Of a stretch of DNA of 64,000 nucleotides, positions 44,253-51,715 are shown in pieces. The translations under genes and the position numbers were made by a program. This DNA comes from UTCFX2 sp963827155 (GTDB taxonomy: Bacteria > Chloroflexota > Anaerolineae > Anaerolineales > UBA4823): NCBI GenBank assembly GCA_963827155.1, contig CAWGZV010000002.1, positions 3,596,001 to 3,660,000 on the forward strand, written 5' to 3'. Each line of letters starts with the position of its first letter. Within the stretch, counting starts at the first letter, position 1. The notes beneath the pieces are model-generated. The model ran no database searches and was not told the DNA's origin. It saw only the letters and a program-made list of their open reading frames with translations.

Positions 44253-45158
44253 TTAATGCCTGATTGGCGGATCAACCACGTTGTCCATTTTCTCATGAGC
44301 TGGTATGCTCCCAAATTGGATGGTGAAATCCATCGTGTAGTGGGTACTGGGGGTATGATCGGCTTTGGTCAGAGTAATGAGATAGTCGCCAGTCTCAACC
44401 AATTTATGCACATTGCCACCGCTAGAACTGCCATTTGCCTGTAAGATTTCGGAAAAAAGCAGCATGCCGCTTGGGCTTGTAAGGGTGAGGCTGATAGGCA
44501 CATCATCACTGACGAAATTGACTGTCAATATCTGACCTTCTTTAGCAGCCAACACATATTGCTTTACTGTTAGACCACTTGGCAGCAAACCGCTGATTTG
44601 TGCCGAGTCGGTTTCGTTAGTGAATTCAACTCGCTCGGGCGGTTCTGAAGGCTGCCAGATGTCCTCTAAGGTAAAAGTGATATCGTAGCGAGTGCCTGCC
44701 ATATCGAGTGGGGTGGATAGCATCACCAAATAGTCGCCGTCTTCGGGCAGCACAACCCGGACCGCATAGAGGTAGACACCACTGGCTTGCGGTTCGCCAG
44801 ACCAGGTATCACCGCCGTAATTGCGCAGGGTGAAATGGATTGGGGCATCATAACCGACTGTCTGGATCTGGATTCTCTGACCGGCAGAGGCGGCGAGCAC
44901 ATATTTCTTGTATCCACCTTCTGCTAAAACGCCGCTACGCGTGGTGGTCGCGATGCCGGGCTCGAATTCCACGCGTTCGCCAGATTCGTCCGGTTGCTCC
45001 CTGGTCGTCGGTGTTGTTGTAACTTCAGACGAATTTTGTAGAGCCGTCGCTGTGGTCTCAGGAGCTGTCGTCGTCTTAGCTGGTCTTTCTGCTGTTGCAG
45101 GCGTACAGGCGGACATCACGAGCATAAGACTTATCAGCAATTGCTTGGTAATTTTCAT
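44253..45158 (-). CDS. Lipoprotein with two PPC-type beta domains
   Basis: A 301-residue protein with a lipobox signal (LVMSACT) and a Thr-rich spacer (about residues 22-55). Two repeats of a bacterial pre-peptidase C-terminal (PPC) domain follow: YVLAASAGQRIQIQTVGYD... with VVLPEDGDYLVMLST, and YVLAAKEGQILTVNF... with KLVETGDYLITL. PPC domains are jelly-roll folds often attached to secreted enzymes; here they stand alone on an anchored protein. Similar sequences form the N-terminal lobes of the ion channel at 4947-6854. Function unknown. Confidence 0.85.
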   Translation of the reverse strand: MKITKQLLISLMLVMSACTPATAERPAKTTTAPETTATALQNSSEVTTTPTTREQPDESGERVEFEPGIATTTRSGVLAEGGYKKYVLAASAGQRIQIQTVGYDAPIHFTLRNYGGDTWSGEPQASGVYLYAVRVVLPEDGDYLVMLSTPLDMAGTRYDITFTLEDIWQPSEPPERVEFTNETDSAQISGLLPSGLTVKQYVLAAKEGQILTVNFVSDDVPISLTLTSPSGMLLFSEILQANGSSSGGNVHKLVETGDYLITLTKADHTPSTHYTMDFTIQFGSIPAHEKMDNVVDPPIRH

Positions 45159-45183
45159 GCTGTCATCTTTCTGTTCATGTGAG

Positions 45184-45226
45184 GGCTATCTATGCGCCAG
45201 GGTTCAAACCTGGCGCATAGATAGCC
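45184..45226. repeat. Perfect 18-bp inverted repeat between two minus-strand genes
   Basis: Arms GGCTATCTATGCGCCAGG (45184-45201) and CCTGGCGCATAGATAGCC (45209-45226) with a 7-base loop. It lies after the DUF998 gene and 25 bases upstream of the lipoprotein start. No T-tract follows on either strand, so it may be a terminator-like or mRNA-processing hairpin rather than a plain terminator. Confidence 0.8.
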
Positions 45227-45285
45227 AGTTGGGAGCGTTGTTATCTCGTCAAGGCGCCTCCTATAAATTCATTCGCTGATCCGGA

Positions 45286-45933
45286 TCATTGCCTTTCCAC
45301 CAGGATCACCCCCCGCGCGACTACCATCAGCCAGCCACAATAAGCCAGTACAACGAGCCGGTTAGGCCATCCAATCAGCACACCTGGGCCGAATTCCCCA
45401 CCGCTCTGTGAGAGACCAATGAACATCATTATGACCATCAACACAATGCTCACCCATGGCAGGTTTGCCAACCACAGAAGAGATCGTCGTGCTGATGCCC
45501 AGTCCTGGTTGCGGACCAGGCTGATGCTGATGAGAATAGCGGCAATTGGGAGACTCGGGATTCCGATCATAAACGCCAGGCCATGCAAACTGTGGCTGAT
45601 GTCGAAAAAGGCTGCCATACCCGTACCAACAGCAGATACGAGCAGGAAACCCAGCCCGATCTTGCCGCCAATCGTGTGGATGTGCGACTTGACAGCGAAG
45701 AACAGCATGACGCAGCTCAACGCCCAGGTCAGGAACATCAAACTTAAGACCCATCCATAATCACCGAGGGCGTATTCGCTCACCATTCGCCAGGAAGGAT
45801 CAAACTCCGGGCTGAGTAAGTGCAGAGCGGTAAGTAAGATCAACGTCGCAGCGCCGGATGCAAAGGACAGGCGCGCTGCCGTAAGCGATGGCGCTGACCT
45901 GGTAGTAGAAGTTGGGGCAACAGCTTTTTCCAT
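45286..45933 (-). CDS. DUF998-family membrane protein
   Basis: A 215-residue protein with six helices and the DUF998 pattern: LLSPEFDPSWRMVSEYALGDYGW in the first external loop (conserved SEY) and a central helix set with HSLHGLAFMIG. The family is common in bacteria with unknown function, possibly a transporter or enzyme of membrane lipids. Ribosome-binding site AAAGGAG. Last of a minus-strand run from 48906. Confidence 0.85.
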   Translation of the reverse strand: MEKAVAPTSTTRSAPSLTAARLSFASGAATLILLTALHLLSPEFDPSWRMVSEYALGDYGWVLSLMFLTWALSCVMLFFAVKSHIHTIGGKIGLGFLLVSAVGTGMAAFFDISHSLHGLAFMIGIPSLPIAAILISISLVRNQDWASARRSLLWLANLPWVSIVLMVIMMFIGLSQSGGEFGPGVLIGWPNRLVVLAYCGWLMVVARGVILVERQ

Positions 45934-46019
45934 GATTTTCTCCTTTACCGATTAAAAGGTTCGTTGGATTGAGGTGGCAGGTGGAGCGCATAGATCGAAC
46001 TACCACACCGTACACCTAA

Positions 46020-46391
46020 CTATTCAGAAGAGTTATAAGCAGCTGCGGCGCTTATCAGCTCTTTTAAAGCGGACTCGTCGATAACGTCGCCTTCGCGAAA
46101 CTTGATGTAACGCATGGCCTTGCTTTCGAGGCCGGCGTTAAAGAGATGATGCGGGTCTTCCAGGGAAGCTCCCTGGAAGAAGGTAAGCTGTACCCATCCC
46201 CTGGCTTTGGTTGTCTCAGCAACCAATCCCAAGACCAATCCATTCTTAGACCAGGCCGGATTGTTCCACTTCCACTCTTCCCGAAGGTCTGGAGCGACCT
46301 CCAGGATCAGATTGCGCAATTGGGTGAATAATTGGCCGCGCCAGCTCTCCAGTTCTGCAATTCGTTCGTCGATCAATACAGATGTGTCCAT
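46020..46391 (-). CDS. DUF1801-family protein
   Basis: A 123-residue cytoplasmic protein with the DUF1801 signature: AELESWRGQLFTQLRNLILE, LREEWKWNNPAWSKNGLV, FFQGASLEDP and FREGDVIDESALKEL. These small proteins resemble frataxin-like folds and have no fixed function. The ribosome-binding site is GGAGGT. Same strand and probably same unit as the hydrolase upstream. Confidence 0.88.
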   Translation of the reverse strand: MDTSVLIDERIAELESWRGQLFTQLRNLILEVAPDLREEWKWNNPAWSKNGLVLGLVAETTKARGWVQLTFFQGASLEDPHHLFNAGLESKAMRYIKFREGDVIDESALKELISAAAAYNSSE

Positions 46392-46415
46392 TAGCGTTTA
46401 CCTCCAATTCCGATC

Positions 46416-47231
46416 CTAAATTTGTGAACGTCTGGAAATTCCATGCGTAAATCTTCCGAGGAAGAAGTCCTCTAGCACAGGTGCGAGCACTTGCGGTTCT
46501 ACATCATGAGTCTGACCTTCTAAGATGAGCGCATGCCCGTCGGGAAGTGCTCCAGCCAGCGCTTGGGCCGTGAAGCGCATAAACGGGAAACTTGACTCGC
46601 CGGCGATCACGAGCGTTGGCGCTATGACGGAAGCTGCCTGCTCAATCGGTAGTGAAAAATCACCCATAATGGCAGCGTCATATACCAGTGTGTGTGCCAT
46701 GGCTTCCTGGGCGGGCCACCAGGGAGAATTGCGCGCTTGTGAGGCAAATTCCACAGGAAGGCCGACCACTTGTGTCATAAAGTACTCCACCGCGTCGCCT
46801 CGCCTGCCTGCGGCGATCATCTCGTTGTAGCGCGACGTCAGATCTGCCGGTGGTCGAGGCTGGCTGTCATCGACAATGAATGGCGGCTCAAACAACGCCA
46901 GCTTTTTGATCGGGAGACCCCTAGCCGCTGCCTGCAAAGCCAGGGCTGCGCCGGAGGAGAAGCCAACAACAAAGGCGTCCCCTCCGGCTTCGTCGATGAG
47001 GGCTTCGATATCTTCGATTTCACGTGTGACGGCATATGGGGCTGTATCTCCGCTATCACCTCGTCCCCGGCGATCGTAGTTGAACACAGTGAAGTTCTTC
47101 GCCAGGAGAGCTGCCAGTGGAGAATTCTCCGACCGGTCCGTGGAAGCGCCACCCACCAGAATAATTGCTGGTCCGTTGCCCAACCGGTCGAATGCGATCG
47201 AAATGCCGTCTCGTGAAGTTATTTTCCTCAT
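46416..47231 (-). CDS. Alpha/beta hydrolase
   Basis: A 271-residue hydrolase. The start at 47231 (MRKITSRDG) is preferred to a GTG nine bases upstream because GAGGTG sits at the right distance. Motifs: oxyanion GGASTDRSENS, YDRRGRGDSGDT, nucleophile GFSSGAA, acid in IAGESSFPF and histidine GQTHDV. Resembles non-heme haloperoxidase/esterase-like members used in many small detoxification roles. It overlaps the end of the upstream gene region by a few bases, so they are coupled. Confidence 0.88.
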   Translation of the reverse strand: MRKITSRDGISIAFDRLGNGPAIILVGGASTDRSENSPLAALLAKNFTVFNYDRRGRGDSGDTAPYAVTREIEDIEALIDEAGGDAFVVGFSSGAALALQAAARGLPIKKLALFEPPFIVDDSQPRPPADLTSRYNEMIAAGRRGDAVEYFMTQVVGLPVEFASQARNSPWWPAQEAMAHTLVYDAAIMGDFSLPIEQAASVIAPTLVIAGESSFPFMRFTAQALAGALPDGHALILEGQTHDVEPQVLAPVLEDFFLGRFTHGISRRSQI

Positions 47232-47236
47232 CTTTT

Positions 47237-48358
47237 TCACCTCTGATTGAGTTTGGCAGGTTGGCTTGGCGAGGGAATGGTGTCTAAGCCGGGCGCGTGC
47301 ACCGCTGGTAGTACATGTTTTAGAAGCGCTGCAAGGAACTGCTCTGGTTGAGTGAACGCAGCGAAGTGACCTGCTTTTTTGATCAGCGACAGCTCTTTCA
47401 CAGGCGCCTCGACTTCGGCGAAGTACTCTTCAGCCAGGCTCGTCAAGGTAATCACATCACACTCGCCCTGAAACAAGAAGAACGGTACTTCAAAGTAGGT
47501 GCCCAACCTCCGGGCATCGAAAGTTCTGAATTCATCGAACAACTCAGCACTTGAGTGCTTAAATCCTGTAAAAAGGTTATATACATCCTGTAAGCTGTAG
47601 ATCGGTGAGAACAGCACCAAGGGCAATAGCAGCGACCGGTCGAGGTTAGGGGTGGGCTTGTTCGTCTTAAAAGCCCAGGCCATGTTTACATTCCAGGCAT
47701 GCAAATCCCACTCGGTTGGATCGCCGCCAATTTTTTGCAGAGCGGTCATGCCTTTTATATTGCCCACTGAATGCACCCGCCCAAGGGTCAATTGGTGCTT
47801 CAGCGCCTCGTTGCGCATCATGTCTACGTACAAGTCTGTCACTACCAGAGCAGAAAACATGTCTGGTCGAAGCATGGCGAGAGGTAAACCCGTGAGTGTG
47901 CCCATCGACTCGGACAGCAAGATCACCTTGTCTTTGCTAAGGTACCGGTGAAGGAATTCGGTGAGCTCGATGGCGTCGGAAACCCGGCCGTGGAAGCTCA
48001 TTTCTCCACTGCCAGGTTTGCCGTTGCGCCGTAGGGTCTTGCCCGTCCCGCGGTGGTCCCATTGGACCACCGTGAAGTGCTTCTCCCAAGATCGCAAGGG
48101 AAGGGTAAAAATAGAGTTAGACCAGCCCGGTCCGCCGTGCAAGATGAGCATCACAGGGTTGTTGCGGTTTTCACCCCGAATTTGGATCCACTGGTCGATC
48201 CCACCAACGCGTACAAAGCGTTCCTCAACGATACCGTTGGGGGTATTAATCGCCAGCATTTTGGCGGTCAGGCGCTGCCGTTCTCTGCGGTACACCAATC
48301 CGCCCATGATTAGCAATGCGATAACACTTCCCAATCCCGTGAGCATCTTGAATAACAT
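47237..48358 (-). CDS. Membrane-anchored alpha/beta hydrolase, prolyl-aminopeptidase-like
   Basis: A 373-residue protein with an N-terminal helix (MLTGLGSVIALLIMGGLVY). The S33-type motif is intact: LILHGGPGWSNS as the HGGPG oxyanion signature, QWDHRGTGKTLRRN, nucleophile LLSESMGT, and a late histidine KKAGHFAAF with acid QGECDVI. It could be a proline iminopeptidase or an ester/epoxide hydrolase; the motifs do not decide. It lies 3 bases after the upstream gene and is part of the same unit. Confidence 0.88.
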   Translation of the reverse strand: MLFKMLTGLGSVIALLIMGGLVYRRERQRLTAKMLAINTPNGIVEERFVRVGGIDQWIQIRGENRNNPVMLILHGGPGWSNSIFTLPLRSWEKHFTVVQWDHRGTGKTLRRNGKPGSGEMSFHGRVSDAIELTEFLHRYLSKDKVILLSESMGTLTGLPLAMLRPDMFSALVVTDLYVDMMRNEALKHQLTLGRVHSVGNIKGMTALQKIGGDPTEWDLHAWNVNMAWAFKTNKPTPNLDRSLLLPLVLFSPIYSLQDVYNLFTGFKHSSAELFDEFRTFDARRLGTYFEVPFFLFQGECDVITLTSLAEEYFAEVEAPVKELSLIKKAGHFAAFTQPEQFLAALLKHVLPAVHAPGLDTIPSPSQPAKLNQR

Positions 48359-48363
48359 TTATC

Positions 48364-48906
48364 CTACCCTCTCGGCTGATAAGTGAGGATTGCTACGCCC
48401 GATGAGCTGACCTGTGAGCCAACCAGCCTTAGCCTTTTCAGTCCTCTGCCGCCTTTGAACAAACGCTTTCCGCTGCCGACAACAACCGGATGGATCATCA
48501 GGGTTAGCTCATCCAGGAGATCGTTGACCAACAGGGAATGGACGAGTGTTGGGCTGCCAGCGACTCCGATATTCTTTCCGGGTTGTTCCTTGAGCCGGGT
48601 GATTTCTTCCTTCAGGGTACCCTTGACCAGTTTCGAGTTATTCCAATCTACCTTATCCAGGGTGGTTGAGACAACGTATTTTGGAATATTGTTGATGAAG
48701 CTCGCGAATGGCTCATCCGTAGACGTTGGCCAGTAAGCTGCCCACTCTTGATAGGTAACTCTACCCAGCAGGACGCCATCCTCCGCTTCGAGTTGTGAAC
48801 CCATGCTGGACATGATTTCATCATCGAAGTGGTCGAACTGCCACCTGTCGGGGGATTCTACGACTCCATCCAATGATATATAAAGACCTGCAACTACTTT
48901 TCTCAT
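48364..48906 (-). CDS. Dihydrofolate-reductase-like (RibD C-terminal) family protein
   Basis: A 180-residue reductase-fold protein: MRKVVAGLYISLDGVVESPD, GVLLGRVTYQEWAAYWPTS, then GVAGSPTLVHSLLVNDLLDEL and MIHPVVVGSGKRLF. This is the YyaP/RibD-C family, distinct from true folate enzymes. A strong ribosome-binding site (AAAGGAG) precedes it. It leads the minus-strand run down to 45286. Confidence 0.9.
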   Translation of the reverse strand: MRKVVAGLYISLDGVVESPDRWQFDHFDDEIMSSMGSQLEAEDGVLLGRVTYQEWAAYWPTSTDEPFASFINNIPKYVVSTTLDKVDWNNSKLVKGTLKEEITRLKEQPGKNIGVAGSPTLVHSLLVNDLLDELTLMIHPVVVGSGKRLFKGGRGLKRLRLVGSQVSSSGVAILTYQPRG

Positions 48907-49031
48907 GGTTGTTCTCCTTTGGTTAAAAGATTCGGTTCGCGCAACGAGGCGCTCATGTCAACCGATACAGGATAATCCTATACGTTGATATATTAGACTA
49001 AATGGAGGGGTATTGTCTTGAACAAAAACGA

Positions 49032-49071
49032 CATCTGCCTGACTTTATCTCGAGATAAAGTCAGGCAGATG
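49032..49071 (-). terminator. Perfect 40-bp palindrome, terminator of the AraC-type gene
   Basis: Arms CATCTGCCTGACTTTATCTC and GAGATAAAGTCAGGCAGATG are exact complements with no spacer. On the minus strand it is followed by TCGTTTTTGTTC, a fair T-tract, and lies about 50 bases after the AraC-type gene's stop, so termination of that gene is the simplest role. Confidence 0.75.
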
Positions 49072-49123
49072 AGCGTCCGATCAACGTCAGGTGCTGTGAC
49101 GGAGTGCTTATTAAGATTTAAAA

Positions 49124-49843
49124 TCAACCCTCCGGGATTTTGTACATTCTCGACAAGAACGATAATTGCGAAGTCTCGTCTTTTCGGATGAGTTGGGCGG
49201 GTGTTTGCCCGACGAAATACTTCAAGGATCGAGTCAGGTGTGGTTGGTCGGAATACCCAGCCAGATCCACGGTATCCAGGATTGAAACACCTTGCTGCAA
49301 AAGGCTTGTAGCATATCGGGCGCGATCAATCTGGCTGAGCGTACCTCGAGTCAAACCGGTCGCTTTCAGAAAACGGCGTTGGACGGAGCGCACCGACAGT
49401 ACTGGTAGATCGATTCGGGAGGCAACATCGACAGCAGGTTCACGCGTCAGCAGCTCGTCGCGCACCAGACGGTCTACAAATACGTCAGCATTTTCATAAT
49501 CGGGAATTTGCCAGGTTGAGCCATTCAACCAGAAGGAATCGTTTCTCGCTTCAGGCAGATCCAGCATTCCATCACGGAGATGGATTGCGGGTAGATTCGG
49601 CATTACCACACCATGTTTAAAATAAATGCCAAAATGCTCGGCACCTGCAGGGCAATACGCTGGTGTGGCTTTTGTCTCTGGCCCACGTACAGTGAGTTTT
49701 GTTTTGCCATTGTGCTTCGTAATTACCATCTGCCAATGGCTTGATGCCATAGAAATAAACTGGCCTCCACTCTCACTGTGGTTACGCCAAACCACCTCAA
49801 CATAGGGCGAATCGGATGGTTTTTCCTCGAAGTTAAAAATCAT
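49124..49843 (-). CDS. AraC-family transcriptional regulator
   Basis: The start at 49843 (MIFNFEEKPSD) has AGGAAG upstream; an earlier start is unlikely. The 239 residues have an N-terminal DUF6597-like sensor part (YVEVVWRNHSESGG, with YCPAGAEHFGIYF) and a C-terminal AraC helix-turn-helix: LSVRSVQRRFLKATGLTRGTL and TVDLAGYSDQPHLTRSLKYF, then GQTPAQL. It is upstream of the DHFR-like run of genes on the same strand, but the palindrome between suggests separate transcription. It may regulate that run. Confidence 0.88.
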   Translation of the reverse strand: MIFNFEEKPSDSPYVEVVWRNHSESGGQFISMASSHWQMVITKHNGKTKLTVRGPETKATPAYCPAGAEHFGIYFKHGVVMPNLPAIHLRDGMLDLPEARNDSFWLNGSTWQIPDYENADVFVDRLVRDELLTREPAVDVASRIDLPVLSVRSVQRRFLKATGLTRGTLSQIDRARYATSLLQQGVSILDTVDLAGYSDQPHLTRSLKYFVGQTPAQLIRKDETSQLSFLSRMYKIPEG

Positions 49844-50041
49844 GACACTACTTCCTACTAGGACATAATTATACAATGGTTGTCTGATTTATTCAATTTC
49901 TCATTTGAAAAACCCACCGGGTTGAATAGATCAGCATAACACCTACAACAGCTACCAATTGGGCAAGATTTCTCTCAATTTAGTTAGTGCATTCCTGTGA
50001 CTTTGGAATTGATCGGTGTTTTATGCGTATATTGACAGCTT

Positions 50042-50212
50042 GTGAACAACCTGCGCGTGGATGGGCAACGGCGCTTCTGGATCGCTTATCCTGAGGCGAA
50101 AGAGGATGATTGTGACATAAGGGAAGATTTGAGACAGAAGGTAACGGAAGTCAAAATTGCCTTCCCGGTGTCCCATAATACTTTGACAATCTTCGATGAG
50201 TACGTAAAATGA
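50042..50212 (+). pseudogene. Unrecognised 57-codon open frame upstream of hairpin copy C
   Basis: A GTG-initiated frame of 57 codons (VNNLRVDGQRRFWIAYPEAK ... NTLTIFDEYVK) ends at TGA 50210-50212. Its second half resembles the flank upstream of copy B and its RRFWI segment recurs near copy A (about 36150), so this is probably the remnant of a repeated mobile or gene element. No family recognised. A ribosome-binding site is lacking. Confidence 0.4.
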
Positions 50213-50232
50213 AGGGTAACCGCATAAAAGTC

Positions 50233-50262
50233 GAGATCGCCCAGTTGTAACTGAGCGATCTC
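50233..50262. repeat. Dispersed hairpin repeat, copy C
   Basis: GAGATCGC (50233-50240) and GCGATCTC (50255-50262) with an inner CAGTT/AACTG stem; a near-perfect hairpin of 30 bases. Confidence 0.75.
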
Positions 50263-50376
50263 CGGTGTGGAGACCACACCAAGGCGTAAAACCCCGTTCT
50301 TTCACATCCGTTTTTCAACAGATCGAGAGCCGGTAGGCGGCGAAATCAGCCGATTTCGCTCGGACTTTACGCTCTG

Positions 50377-50450
50377 CGGAGAGGGTGGGATTCGAAACCA
50401 CGGTTGGTAGAGCCCACAATGGGTTACGAGACCGACGCCTCGGTCGCACC
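50377..50450 (-). pseudogene. Degenerate tRNA-Ser remnant
   Basis: Read on the minus strand the segment ends in TTCGAATCCCACCCTCTCCG, exactly the T-loop and acceptor 3' strand of a tRNA-Ser, preceded by a long variable-arm-like stretch (TGTGGGCTCTACCAACC) and an anticodon-arm-like GTCGGTCTCGTAACCCAT. The 5' acceptor strand (GGAGAGG) is missing, the anticodon stem is mispaired and no CCA is encoded. It is therefore a pseudogene, abutting the 3' end of the HyuC-like gene. Confidence 0.55.
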
Positions 50451-51694
50451 TAAGCCGCTAATCTCAAGACGGTTTGCAGGAGAAGATTAGCCCCATTCAC
50501 ACAATCCTGCCAGGGTGTGAACTCATCAGGTGAATGGCTGGTCCCACCGACCGAAGGGACAAAGATCATGCCTACTGGGCACAGCGAGGCCAGGGCCTGG
50601 GCGTCATGCCCGGCGCGTGAAATCAGGAGCATCGACTCCAACCCAAGCAGCTCAGCAGCCTGCTGTATGGCAGTTCGGGCAGCCGGGCTTGTTTCAACTG
50701 GGCTGCGCTTTCCCAGAAATTCAAGATCCAGCTTTAAGCCGTATTTTTGAGCCTCCCGGGCAGCCAGATCCAGTACGGATGATTTTAATCTTTGAAACTT
50801 CTCTTCCTCTTCCGCCCGGAATTCTAACGAAACGATGGTTTTCTCCGGAACGATATTGAACTTGCCTGGTATATAGCGGACATCTCCTACATTGGCAAAA
50901 CAATCCGGAAATTGTTCCAGGATCAATTGGCGAAGAGATAGATTGAAAGCGCTGGCGCCGAGTCCGGCGTCGAGCCGTTCTTCCATCGGGATTGTTCCGG
51001 AATGATCAGCCCGACCGGTGAAGGTTAGCCGGTAAAAGGCAATCCCGGCGATATGCGTCACGATGCCGGCCGGTATCCCAGCATGATACAGCCGCGGGCC
51101 TTGCTCGATATGCAGCTCCAAATAGCTGGCGACTGAACTTGGATCTCGACGAGCTGATACTACGCCTGCCTCGCTGAGTCCGGCTGCTTTAAGCCCCTCC
51201 TCCAACGCCTGGCGGCCTCCCCGCGGGTTAGCCAAATCTTCCTTAGTTAGAAGACCAGCAAATGCGAAGCTGCCCAAAAAGCTTGCCAGTATGCCTTCCT
51301 CATCGGTAAAATCGATGGATTCCAGGTTGAAAGGGAGATGAAGTCCAGCCTCCTGGATTGTCCGCACTACTTCTAATCCTGCCATAACACCAAGCGCGCC
51401 GTCAAACCTGCCGCCGTTCGGTACAGAATCTAAATGAGATCCCAGGATCAACGAGGGAGCGCCTGCCGGGCCGCAGCGCAGCAAGGCGATCTGGTTGCCA
51501 GCGCCATCTTGGCGGAACTCAAGACCCGCCTGTTCAATTCTTCCCCGCAGCCATTCCCGGGCGGAGAAGTGGGCGAGGCTCAAAGCAGGTCGGGTGATCC
51601 CTCCAGCGCTGGTTTTACCAATCCCGCTGAGCGCCTCAAAATCTGTTTTGAAGCGCTGCTCATTGATTCGCAAATCGGTCCAATCTCTGCCCAT
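50450..51694 (-). CDS. M20-family amidohydrolase, HyuC/AllC-like (N-carbamoyl-amino acid or allantoate amidohydrolase)
   Basis: A 414-residue enzyme of normal family length, with the two-metal ligand set of the Zn-dependent hydantoinase/carbamoylase branch: LGSHLDSVPNGGRFDGALG, DFTDEEG, ELHIEQGPRL, and GGTSHSPDEFTPW. The dimerisation domain includes TGRADHSGTIPM. Members hydrolyse N-carbamoyl compounds: beta-ureidopropionate, N-carbamoyl amino acids, or allantoate. With the divergent hydantoinase (58246) this would complete ring opening and decarbamoylation of dihydropyrimidines or hydantoins. The ribosome-binding site is GGGAGG. Confidence 0.9.
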   Translation of the reverse strand: MGRDWTDLRINEQRFKTDFEALSGIGKTSAGGITRPALSLAHFSAREWLRGRIEQAGLEFRQDGAGNQIALLRCGPAGAPSLILGSHLDSVPNGGRFDGALGVMAGLEVVRTIQEAGLHLPFNLESIDFTDEEGILASFLGSFAFAGLLTKEDLANPRGGRQALEEGLKAAGLSEAGVVSARRDPSSVASYLELHIEQGPRLYHAGIPAGIVTHIAGIAFYRLTFTGRADHSGTIPMEERLDAGLGASAFNLSLRQLILEQFPDCFANVGDVRYIPGKFNIVPEKTIVSLEFRAEEEEKFQRLKSSVLDLAAREAQKYGLKLDLEFLGKRSPVETSPAARTAIQQAAELLGLESMLLISRAGHDAQALASLCPVGMIFVPSVGGTSHSPDEFTPWQDCVNGANLLLQTVLRLAA

Positions 51695-51715
51695 TTCTTG
51701 CCTCCCTGTTTAATA

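Noticed and set aside
44069..44314. An 81-codon minus-strand frame overlapping the lipoprotein's end
   Set aside because: Different frame from the lipoprotein, no start signal, composition of a shadow frame.
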